Positions 11,852 through 22,252 of a stretch of 64,000 nt of DNA are shown piece by piece. The number at the start of each line of letters is the position of its first letter. Within the stretch, counting starts at the first letter, position 1. The notes beneath the pieces were generated by a model, which saw only the letters and a program-made list of their open reading frames with translations, was not told where the DNA came from and searched no databases. The stretch is from assembly GCA_002897115.2 (NCBI GenBank), contig BCIH01000003.1, positions 62,001 to 126,000 on the forward strand, given 5' to 3'. The position numbers were made by a program, and so were the translations under genes. The stretch comes from Prototheca cutis. Lineage: Eukaryota; Chlorophyta; Trebouxiophyceae; Chlorellales; Chlorellaceae.

Positions 11852-12478
11852 ATGGCGAGCGTGCACAGCTGGCAGGAGCTCCATCGTCGGCGCCAGCTGG
11901 AGCTGCTGTCGGCCTATGGCGGCACGGCACTGCAGCCATCGACGTTTGTTCCAACGACGCAGCTGCCACTGCTGGCCGGCTCGCCCGGCGGTGTCGGCGG
12001 CCTGGCCGGGGTCAAAGGTCTTGACCGCCCCACGGCGGGCCTGCCGCGGCAGCTGGGCCGTGTGGTCAAGCACCACAAGAGCAAGGGCTCTGCCAATGGG
12101 CGGACGTACACGAGCAAGTTTCGGGGGGTGCACCAGACCTTCCCCACGCGGCGCTGGGAGGCGCAGTTCCGACGCAACGGCAAGCCCACCAGTTTAGGGT
12201 GCTTTGACAAGGAGGAGGAAGCCGCACGCGCGTATGACAAGATGATGCTGTGGTGCGAGATGCACCAGGCTTCGGGCGTCAAGGGCGGCATCACAAACTT
12301 TGACCCCGCCGAGTACGAGCAGTTTATCCCCATGCTCCAGCACATGTCCCAGGACGACCTGGTCCAGTGCCTGCGCTCCGAGGGACGGCGCCAAGCCGCG
12401 CAGCGAATGCTGCGGCAAAAGAGGGACTTTCAGGGTGCCGGTGACCGCCATGCCGGGAGCCATGGCGACGACGAGTGA
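11852..12478 (+). CDS. AP2/ERF-domain transcription factor
   Basis: This is a single-exon protein of 208 residues with one AP2 DNA-binding domain in its second half: SKFRGVHQTFPTRRWEAQFR, then LGCFDKEEEAARAYDKM and the closing NFDPAEYE. A basic stretch (VVKHHKSKG) just before it could be a nuclear localisation signal. The C-terminal part is charged and ends in a Gly/His-rich tail. I chose the ATG at 11852 because its context is strong (gcggccatggcg); the frame stays open upstream to 11792. A TGTAA signal lies 57 bp after the stop. Regulatory targets cannot be told from sequence. The gene converges on SecA. Confidence 0.85.
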   Translation: MASVHSWQELHRRRQLELLSAYGGTALQPSTFVPTTQLPLLAGSPGGVGGLAGVKGLDRPTAGLPRQLGRVVKHHKSKGSANGRTYTSKFRGVHQTFPTRRWEAQFRRNGKPTSLGCFDKEEEAARAYDKMMLWCEMHQASGVKGGITNFDPAEYEQFIPMLQHMSQDDLVQCLRSEGRRQAAQRMLRQKRDFQGAGDRHAGSHGDDE

Positions 12479-12828
12479 GAGCGGCTGCTGCCGGGGAGCC
12501 CCGACTGCAGATGGTTTTCGACAACGACCACTATTGTAAATGTGTACGAACCCTTGCGATGATGCGTGCGCAAGGAACGCGTGTGGGGCTTTGTGATGAC
12601 GACGACGGTAATGTTACCCAAACATAGCTCCCGGCTGCCCTCCCGCAATGATGGGCGCACTCTTCAACAGACCCACCCTCGACGCTGCTTTGAAAATCCG
12701 CTGCCTGCAACTGCGTCCTAAGGCTCACAGGCGACCATCGCCATGTACAACAACGAAATGCACGAGCGCTGGTCACGGCAGCGGGCAAGGGTCCGTTTTC
12801 AGTTGGCATCGGATGTCCAGTCTGGTGA
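12479..12828. other. Convergent intergenic region AP2/SecA
   Basis: These 350 bp contain the 3' ends of both genes. A short plus-strand ORF from 12743 has no recognisable motif and overlaps the SecA tail antisense. Nothing else is seen apart from the TGTAA signal. Confidence 0.5.
12535..12539 (+). terminator. TGTAA polyadenylation signal (AP2 gene)
   Basis: TGTAA is the usual polyadenylation signal in chlorophyte algae. It lies 57 bp after the AP2 stop codon. Confidence 0.5.
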
Positions 12829-15800
12829 TCAAAGCGCTTGGTCGCTGTACATCATCACCTGTGTTTCAGGTGGAGAAAGCAACCGCACTAACGTTGCAGG
12901 GTCTAGAGCAAGGATGTGGCCTGATATCATATTGCATGGCATAATACGACAGCCACACCCCCCAAAGCAAGAAGCCCCCTGTCCCCCAAAAAGTGTGCGC
13001 ACGTTGTAGACGATATTTCGTTGGAGTTGAGCCGTCATCTCCCCAAACAGGCCGTGTGATTCCAGTTTAAACTCGACCAGTGGGTCATGCTGTAGAAACC
13101 AAGGGGTGGGGGAGTTTGTGATGCATGACGCTCATCCCGGAAGCAGCAGCTCCGGCAGCGCGTGTGCGGCAGCCTCATCTGGGTGAGCACAAAACTAAAA
13201 ACTGGGTGGTTCAACCAGAATGAATGTGCACCTGCCCATGAATGCGGAGGTTGACTGCCCGTTGAAGAAAGGAAGTGGCCTGCAGATGCTCCTTCCACAG
13301 CGCATCCACATGCACCAGGAAAATGGTCCGCTGCACCTCCTGTGCTCAAGTTCGGGGACCATGGGCGGGGCTGGCGGTCTGCCCAATAGATGCCAGGCAC
13401 GTTCCTAGTGAGTAGATCAGAATACAGGTCACACCCCACAGTCACACCTGCAGATGGCCGGGGTCCCTGTCTTCGATCGCTCGAGCTTTCTCGGCATAGG
13501 CGGCCAGGGCCGCCTGGGTCACAGAGGCACGCAGGGTCTGAAACCCTCCAGTCTGTGCTGCTGCCCAGAGCGCGCCTGCAGGGCAGGACGAGAATTTCAA
13601 GGCCTCTGGGCAACATGTCGCAAACGATTTCTTCTAGGGAATCCTCAAACACCCTGCAGGGTCACGGAAACCGAGCCTTACCTACCTACCATGGGAAAGC
13701 TCTGCAGTCACAGATGGAAAGTACTCTAACAACTTTGCACTCAGCTCTTCCAGAGGCCAGGTGTTTGCCGATGTGCCCATATCCACGTGCGCCTGCAGCA
13801 ATGTCCCCAAATGAGTGGCAGTAAGCATACTGGCTCGGGACGTTCGTTCGCACTCGGGGCACGCTTTGCCAGATGGGCAGTACGCCACCATGAACACCAC
13901 ACACGCCCACCCCTCAACACGCCATGCCAAAAACTGACCAACTGCCGCAGCCATGTCGTACCGCAACGATGTCCTCAACGACCTGGACAACACATCTTTT
14001 CAACAGGCCATCCAGGCCTGATGCAGTCAACGCCCGGCGACGGAGCGAATACACCTGCTCCATCTGCTTGTTCACGACCTGAGAACACGTCCAGAGGGTT
14101 TGCCATGGCAACATGGAAGAATGCCTCGTGCACCGGCCTACAAAAAAGATTGTTGCAATTAATTGCCAAAAAAAATCAATCCAAGCAATCTCGCACTCAC
14201 GCCCGGCCACCTGCTCGTATTCAGAAAGGTGCCTGCGGCTCTCGGAATGCTGGCGCTCCACTCTGGCTTGTACTGCGTTGATGGCAGCAGCCAAGAGCTT
14301 GGAGCTCAAGGGGTGCTTGCCCAGGCTGATGAGGCCAGAAAGCACCCTGCTCCTGCACATCCCCAGTTCAGGAGGGTGGCGCATCTGTTTCTTGGTTTGT
14401 TCAAACGCAGAAACTGTGGGTTGACTGGATCTGTTGGTCAAAAAAACAGCATGCGGCTACCAAGGAACCATTTTCACTCCCGCCAATAAAGCTGCTCCAT
14501 GCAGGTCAACTTCAGAGCACACACAGCCATCATGGCAAAAGAAACTCCACCTGCTTTCACCGTGTCTCTTCAACAAGCCATCATCAAGCGAGATGACAAA
14601 CTGCACACTGCCCGGATCACCCTGGCGCCCCGCCCTTCCCTGGAGCTGTGACAGTCAATGAGCAAAGGGGTGGGTGAGTGAGAGAAAACCCTCCCATCTC
14701 ACTCACTGCCGTTTGAGGCGCTCACACAGTCCAGACTAGAGCCTGATACGACGACCAATGAACAGACGGACCTGGTTGTCAACCCTTCTGGATTTGTGCC
14801 GCTCGGTCCCAATGACATGCAGTCCACCCAGCGCGACGACATAAGCCCTCTCGGCCTGCATCCTGGGCTGCAGCTCGGCGAGCAGGAGTTTGAGAGCCCT
14901 GTCCACGCGCATGTGAGCCGGCGCACAGCTGTCAATGTTCGCGAGTGCGTCGTTTGCGGCGAGCAGGGGCTGCACCTTGGAGGCCCGTGCGATTGTCAGA
15001 GCGTCTCGCAGCTCCGCTGCGACCACTCCCCTTGTTTCTGGCGACAGGGCTATTCCACCGGGCAAGGAACCCGCGTCTCCATTCCCCTCCAGCAACTCCC
15101 CGAGCATCCGTTTGAGCTCTGCCCGTGCCAACAGCTCTGTGTGTGAGTGCTGTCTGGACGCTTCCGTGCCTGGTTTGCATTGGGATGAGGACATCGGCAG
15201 CACAGGGTTCAGCACTGCACCATCCACCCACCCATCCATCCATCTATGGCAGAGCACCGCAAACCTCTTGCTGCACCTGCATTGCCGCCCAGGATGATGT
15301 CAGTGCCTCGGCCTGCCATGTTTGTGGCCACGGTCACTGCGCCCTTCCTCCCGGCCTGAGCCACGATGTCAGCCTCCTTCTCCGCATTCTCTGGCCGTGC
15401 ATTCAGCACCTGGTAGCATGGGATAATTGCTCATGTGGGTGTGCTGGTGGGTGGGTGGGGGTGGAGTGCAAGAGGTAACCCCCCCTGCCACCTCGCAGGC
15501 CCAACCCGCCATGACGCCCCACCCTGCATTGGATGTCCTTGGCACGCAACAGGCCTGCCAGATGCTCGCTGCACTCCACGCTGGTGGTGCCCACCAGGAC
15601 GGGTCGGCCCGCGGCGTGCCAACGTTGAACGTCCTCCACTACTGCAGCCCATTTATCGGCGGCTCGGAGCAGGACGGCCTGCGGCAGCACCGTCACTGCC
15701 AAGGGGTGTTGAGGGGGAATGGCGATGACAGAAAGGCCGTAGACATCTAGAAATTCCTTTGTCTCAGTCGTGGCCGTGCCCGTCATTCCAGCAAGCCTTG

Positions 15801-17940
15801 CATACCGCCGGAACAGGCTCTGCATAATGATACCAAGTGGGTTGGTCTCCCATCCATGAGATGGAGGGCTAGGTGCCAATTCCTCCGAATTTAATAAAAC
15901 AAAACTCAATTCAAAACCCTTGTGATCTGAGTGGGGCTCTGCAGTCAAGAAGAAAAAGAAGAAGAGCCACGTCCATCCCGCCCCATTGCTTAAAAACAAC
16001 CGCAGAGCCGTCAAGGCAGGCACCTGATAGGAAATGGAGGCAAGCACAGGGCCGTCACCCCGAATTGAAAGCCCTTCCTTGGCCTCGACTGCCTGGTGCA
16101 GGCCTGCCGCCCAACGCCGCTCCGGCAGTGCCCGCCCAGTGCCGACATCAACAATGACGATGGCGCCGCCCTGGATTACGTAATCCCTATCCCTCCGAAA
16201 CAGCTCCTTGGCCTGCAGTGCGTTGAGCAGGTACATGCTCCACTGGGTCCGGGGGTCATCCAGATCCATCACCTACAGTTGTGGGGGGTCGCCATCGAGC
16301 GTCTGTGACGACAAGGGGCCACTGACACTGCACGCTGCACATCATTTGTAGTCCACATCCCTCAAGCTGGGCACACTCGAATTGCCAGCCAGCTCACCTG
16401 GAGTGCATCTTCGGCAGCTTCTTGGCCGGCATCCGTTAGGACAACACTGCCACTTTCATGTTCCACGACGTAGTGTAGGTCCTTGGTCAGACCGGCTGCC
16501 AGCTTTGCGGCGGTGCGTGGTTTCTCTCCAACTTCCTCTGCCGGTCCCGAGATGACCAGCGGCGTTCGTGCCTCGTCGATGAGGATGAAATCAGCCTCGT
16601 CCACAATACAGAAATGAAAGTGCTCGCGGAGGACGAGGCCCTGGGGCTCCAGGGCAAGGTGATCTCGAAGGTAGTCAAATCCAAGTTCTGCTTGAGTCAC
16701 ATATGTCACATCAGCCGCGTACGTCCGTTTCCTTTCTTCCTCCTGGGGGCCATGGCAGGCGGGCCGTGAGTCGAGAAGCTTCTGCAGCGCAAATGATCAC
16801 ACGCATGCCCATTGAACACTGCAGATACCACGTTGCGATTCACATCAGCAAAAGGCCCGATCGTGGTCCCAGGGATGACGTAAGCCTCTGCATTCCTGAC
16901 ATCAATCCAGCGTCGACTGTCCCTCATCCAGTCATCCTGACTCCGCTCCAGCACATGCTCATACATCTGAAAGCCGCAGCTCCCAGTCATCCCCACACAC
17001 GTACTGTGGAGCCGGAGACCACGGCGCGCACAGTCAGGCCCAGGAAGGCATAGACCGGGCCTGCCCATTCCGCATCTCGGCATGCTAAATAGTCATTGGC
17101 CGTCACGATGTGGACACCCTTGCCTGAGCAAGTGGGGCAGCAACACCTTGTTTTGATCCTGTTTCTTGTGGAACCGAAGCCTGCTGGAGCCGAGGACAAG
17201 GACGCAGTCATCGAATCCCAGTCCAGCAAAAGGCCCCTCATTTTTTTCCGAATGAACAGTCTACCTGTGAGCGCATTCAGGTATGCCGGGAAGATGGCAG
17301 TCAATGTCTTGCCCTCTCCCGTCCGCATTTCTATGACAGCCCCGCGGTGCAGGTACCAGGCTCCGTGCAGCTGCGCTTCGTAAGCCTGCAGCCCCAGCAC
17401 CCGCATGCAGGCCTCCCGGACAACCTTCAAGTCAGGAGATGGGTGGGCAAGTTGAAGACACCAAATGGTCTTCCCATGTATGGATCCTTCAAGCACGCAA
17501 GCTGCCGTTGTATGCTCTCAGTGGGAAAGGTCCCCCATCACTGTGAGTGGGCCCTTGCCAAGTCTTACGGCGTAAGCCTCTGGCAAGAGGTCCTCCAGCT
17601 CGCATCCAGCCAGCAGTCTCTGTCTAAACGCATCAGTCTTTAAGCGGAGCTGTGCGTCCGTGAGGCGGCGCAGATCGCCGGCGAGTCGATGGATGGTGTT
17701 CAGGTGATGAGGGCATTGGGATGCCACTCCCTTGGGATGGAGCATGGACGCAAGGCCCCGCCACGTCGCATCGAAACGCCCTGCAGCCCCAGCACAACGA
17801 ATACATCTTCCTTCAAACCGACGTAGATGGTGTACGGACACAACTGCAGAATGCACTCGCGCGACATGCGCAGGAGAGGCGGGCCTTGGCAAGAGCAGGG
17901 CCCGGGCCACGCCCGCTCTGCCGCCCTGCACCGCCGTCAT
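12829..17940 (-). CDS. SECA: SecA preprotein translocase ATPase, probably plastid
   Basis: SecA drives protein translocation at the thylakoid membrane. Fifteen exons (17569-17940, 17265-17424, 17005-17123, 16398-16742, 16024-16272, 15523-15819, 15277-15409, 14772-15136, 14551-14645, 14211-14352, 13962-14078, 13690-13792, 13448-13575, 13232-13339, 12829-13089) join in phase to 997 residues. Motifs in order: [10 protein letters not shown] (Walker A), [47 protein letters not shown] (Walker B), [69 protein letters not shown] and the helical-scaffold [20 protein letters not shown]. The first about 70 residues are Arg/Ala-rich like a transit peptide. The C-terminal half resembles SecA1 more than SecA2. 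The Walker B segment reads DEAD where SecA normally has DEVD, so this is a divergent copy. The last about 45 residues are not conserved and the exact C-terminus is uncertain. Confidence 0.93.
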
Positions 17941-18365
17941 GCACCGTCATGCCTCGTGCCGAGTGTGGAACAGCACATACTGGTAGGTCAATTAAATTCC
18001 AATAGAAAAATTCCAGCTTACAAGCGTTGAGGGAAAATCATGTTCTGCCCGGCATCGCCCGGCCTTCGAAATGTGTCCAATGTCACGTGTGTCACGTGCC
18101 CGATGGGCAAGGGACTTCCACCATGTGAACCGGGACCAATGCAGGCTCGCCCACGGACGTCTCGGACGTCATGGCGAGTGAAGGCAATGCAGCACCAATC
18201 ACTTTGGAATTTTGTCGGTGTGCTCTGTCTGATAGCAACGTCGATGAGGCTTTACACCCCGGCATGTGAGCAGGAGGCATAGAGCCGCACCGTGTTGCGC
18301 CGTGCAGGGGGCTTGCGCCGAGGATCGATGCCCCGGCGAAAACGCCGGAGTCCCCACTGACTGGA
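17941..18365. other. Divergent intergenic region SecA/receptor kinase
   Basis: These 425 bp lie between two diverging starts and presumably hold both promoters. No TATA-like box stands out, and there is no recognisable ORF or repeat. Confidence 0.5.
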
Positions 18366-21300
18366 ATGTCATGGCTTCGGCTGTTCATTACAGCTGCATT
18401 GTGTCTCAGTATAGTCCTCCCGTCGGCCGTGAGCTCAGGTACGGGCGGACGGAGGGATCAGCCCACCCAACCACCGCTGAACCACCCACTTTGCCAACCG
18501 GAGAGAATCCCGCACAAAGACCGCTGCTCGCCTCACGTAAAGATTCTTACCGTTACCCTGGAGTACTGAGAGGACCTTGACGCAGCCCCGATCCCCCCGT
18601 CGACCGAGCGCAGGTAGCCCGGGATGGAATTTTCAGAGCGGAGGGTCGCGCCAGTTGTTGGCCGCCCCCTCCACGCCCATGTGCGAGGCCGACGTGACGT
18701 ATTCGGTGGTGGAGGTGGACAGTCCCAACAACTTCACGGCCGTGGTGTCTATCCTGAACAACCGGGACGCGGTGATGAGCCACTGGCAGCTTGTATGGAC
18801 CTATGACACCTTTGACCATGTCATCCTGGCACGGACCGACGGCGCAATTTCCCTCACGGGTGGCTCGCCCGGCGGTGCGCCCGTCCGTTTGGTGGACACC
18901 TTTACCACCGAGGGCATTGCCGGCGGTAGCAGCTACGCCTTCCTGACCTATGGCCAGTTTGTGCCCACCGACGACTACAGCAACGACTCGCTCCTGGTGA
19001 GCAACGTCAACCTCAACGGCATCAACTGCCCCCGCATGTCTCCAGCAGCCGATGCCAGCCTCGTGTGTACTCAGGACGAAGACCAGGACTACAGCGGTGG
19101 AGCAGCAGGGACCAGTGCCACTGACGGCTGCAAGGCCATCTACTGTTGCGGGTACGTCCTGTCCTCCAGCAGTCCCCCAGCAGCCTTGGACCCGGCCGAC
19201 GGGCCCTCGGCATCTCCGGTTCTCTCGGGTAATGGCACGCAAGGCAGCACGCCCCTTGAGCAAGGTGGGTGCGTCAGTGATTCATGGCGAGCGGGGGGCC
19301 AGGGGATGACCCTTTTATCTGTTGCCGATAGGAGTTTTATGCAGCGATTGCTGTGCTTGAGCCACCACCCATCACATATGTGTCAGTCTGGGGTGGTTGA
19401 CGGCGGACATAGAGTGCAATACAGCAACTGGGACTCCGTACTCAGACCCGCACTTCTCCTTGAATAACAAACACCTGCAGATGGCAATGTGAGTGCCTAC
19501 GATGGACCGCCCCAGGGGCCTTCCCCTTCAAAATCTACGCCATCTCCCAGCAGCGGCTCCTCCAGCCCTGCGCCGTCGCCTGACCAGTCGACTTCTGGCG
19601 ACGGTGGCGGGGGCGTGTCGCTCGGCATGGTGATTGGCGTGGTGACGGGGGTGGCCGTGGCCGTGGCACTGCTGGTCGTCGGCGGCTGGGTGATTGTAGC
19701 CCGCCGCCGGGCCGCGCGCCAGGTGGCGCCGCGTGGGGCGCAGAACCCGGACGCCAAGGACGAGCCGCTGCAGCGTGGCAGTGCATCCAGTGCCGGTACA
19801 TCCAGCACCCCGGGCACGCCCTCAATCGTCCCCGGCACGCTGTCCAGCCCGCATGCAGGGTCACTGGGAGCCACACTAACGGTCACCAGCGGGGCGACGC
19901 TGACGCTGCCGGCGCTGCAGCCCAGTGGTGGCTCGGGCGTTGTATCATCGCTAGACCGAGGAAACAGTGGCATCAGCTCTGCAGGGCTCAGCCCAGACAG
20001 TGGCCTGCCACGCATGGCATCCAGCGACCTGGTCACTCAAGTCGTGCTCCATGATCAACTGGGCGCTGGTGCCTTTGGAGTTGTGTATAGAGGTCCGTGG
20101 GTTGGCAGTTGACCAATTATTATTGTTATTGTTTATTTATTTATTTATTTATTTTTTTTTGGGGGGGGGGGGGTTTAAGGAGGGGGTCTTTTCTTTTACG
20201 CAACAGCCCCCTTCTTGCAATGCTTTCTCCCAAAAAAAACATGCAGACATGCATGCAACCCTGCATACACACAGACAACAATGTACAAACTCAACGGACA
20301 CCCTCCTCCCCCTGACGACAATGCAACAGCGGAATGGAATGGCCGGCCGGTTGCGGTCAAGGTGCTGCAGATGACGTGCCGTAGTCACAGCAGCCGCGAG
20401 CTGGAGAGCTTCAAGANGGAAGTAGAGGTGCTGTCCACATTGCAGCACCCCCACATCGTGCGGTTCCTGGGTGCTTGCACCGTGCCTCCCAACATCTGTA
20501 TCATCGAGGAGCTGGCGGAAGGGGGCAGCCTGCACACCCGTCTGCACGGCAAGCCGGGATCGCGGCGGCGCCAGCCCCTGCCCTACGGCGAGTTGCTGGG
20601 CATTGCGGCGGGCATTGCCGATGCCATGGTCTATCTGCACCCGAAGGTTGTGCACCGGGACCTCAAGTCCCAGGTAAGGGTTACGTATTCTACATGAGCT
20701 TTTTGGCGAGGGTGTCGCTGGTAATCGCATGCTGGGCATGGGCCTGTGCTCCGCAAGCTTGGTTTCCCAATTCACCCACTCAAACACGCCCAAAACCACT
20801 AAACCCCCTGCAGAATGTGCTGCTAGGAGCGGATGGCCGTGCGCTGGTGTGTGACTTTGGCATTGCCAAGTTCAAAGACCGGACGTTTGTGAGCACCGCC
20901 AATGGGCAGGCGGGCACCCCGGCTTACATGGCCCCAGAAATGTTTGACGGCGTGGGAGTCACCGAAAAGGTTGGCTGGCTGGGTGTGATGCGCGAGAAAT
21001 CACTGCTGTTCAGCATCCTTCCTTCCTCCCTCATCAAAGCCACCAAACAACCCTCCTCCCCACCACCCATCCATCCAGGTGGACGTCTTTGCCTTTGGAG
21101 TGCTGCTGTGGGAGATGCTGACTGGGGATGTGCCGTGGTGCCACGTGCCGTCGCCCATGCAAATCATCTATTGCGTGGGTGTGATGGGCCAGCGCCTGCC
21201 GCTGCCGGCGGCCTGCCCGGCGGTGCTGCGGTCCCTGATCGAGGCATGCTGGGCGGAAGAACCCGCGGCGCGGCCGAACTTTGTCACCATCCTGCATGAA

Positions 21301-21666
21301 CTCCGCGGCGAGCAGTCGGGGCTGACGCAGGGCGCGCTGGCACGGCCGCTGCCACTGCCGGTGGCGGCCGAGTCAAACACGGGCAGCGATGACGAAGAAG
21401 GGCCATCCTCTCTGGGGAGCGGCTCCAGGTCACCACCCGCAATGGCCTCGCTGAGCAGCTCTGCCAGCCTGCACCTTCGCGCCATGCAGCTCAAGCGCGG
21501 TGGGCAGCCGTCCACCAGCACCGAGAGCAGCCCGTTTGCCAGCATGCGCAACGAGCCCTTCACCGCGCACTCCACGGGCTCGGGCCCAGCCAGCGACTGG
21601 ATGACAAGGGGCAGGGACCGCATCGCCTCTGCACAGCCCGGCGATGCGGCCTTGCCCGCTGCCTGA
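18366..21666 (+). CDS. Receptor-like protein kinase (TKL/Raf-like)
   Basis: Six exons (18366-18438, 18614-19264, 19481-20092, 20330-20673, 20814-20969, 21079-21666) join in phase to 807 residues. Residues 1-24 form a signal peptide (ITAALCLSIVLPSAVSS). An extracellular region of about 215 residues, rich in Asn/Ser/Thr and with paired cysteines (CEADVTYSVVEV, HWQLVWTYD, CKAIYCCGY), is not assigned to a family. A Ser/Pro-rich stalk leads to one membrane span near residue 290 (GMVIGVVTGVAVAVALLVVG) followed by a basic stop-transfer RRR. The kinase has LGAGAFGVVYR, VAVKVL, VVHRDLKS, CDFGIAKF, GTPAYMAPEMF and FAFGVLLWEMLTG, all active-site residues present, of tyrosine-kinase-like type. The C-terminal about 110 residues are Ser-rich. 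One N lies at 20416. The ligand is unknown. Confidence 0.88.
20130..20173. repeat. TTTA repeat, T9 and G13 tract in kinase intron
   Basis: The third intron of the kinase contains TTTA units running into nine T and then thirteen G. Similar T-then-G tracts recur at about 46801 and 56852. Confidence 0.9.
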
Positions 21667-22252
21667 TGGCATGTGGGACTACTCTTTTGACAACCCCTGT
21701 TGCAGTCTTGACGATGATTTCAAACATGAACAAGCCCCCTTTGGCAGTGGCGGGCACACCTTCGCAGCTCCCTTCTCTGTGCTTCCTGTGAATGATGCTG
21801 GCATTTGCAACACCTGCAGGCGGACGTGTGTGTGTTGGCAGGGCCCTTTGTGCTCATCCTTTGACGATGTCTAACCCGTGGCGTGATGAACAGTGCAGTG
21901 CTACGCGTGTGATCACTCTCTCATTTTGATCATCTGTCCATTCTGCTTTAACTTGGCCGGGCCAATGCTTTTCTGGAAGAGGATACTCGCTCGCAGTGCA
22001 TCCAGCACTGACCCTCCTGGTGCCACGTTGCGATGGCCTGCCTTGACACCCTACCTACCAGAAAACATGGACGGATTTCCATCGGGAAATGTAACAGCAA
22101 TTCACACGGTACCAGGGACCTGCACTTGATGCCCACATTGCACCACTCGGCTCCACAGCGACGCACAAGAGCCAAACGGAACGCAGGCGCACGGTTCTTG
22201 CCACATAGCATCTGCCATCCGACGGTTGAACCTGGACCATCCGACGTCGCCC
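21667..22252. other. Convergent intergenic region
   Basis: These 586 bp lie between two stops. Short ORFs occur on both strands but none has recognisable motifs. It should hold the 3' UTRs of the kinase and of the TAF15-like gene. Confidence 0.5.

Noticed and set aside
13577..13652. Possible SecA exon ([15 protein letters not shown])
   Set aside because: Using it forces a frame change with no room for an intron; joining 13690 to 13575 keeps frame and homology.
16706..17004. Open minus-strand reading ([13 protein letters not shown]...) inside SecA
   Set aside because: SecA homology joins VVSGST directly to [12 protein letters not shown], so this piece is intron sequence.
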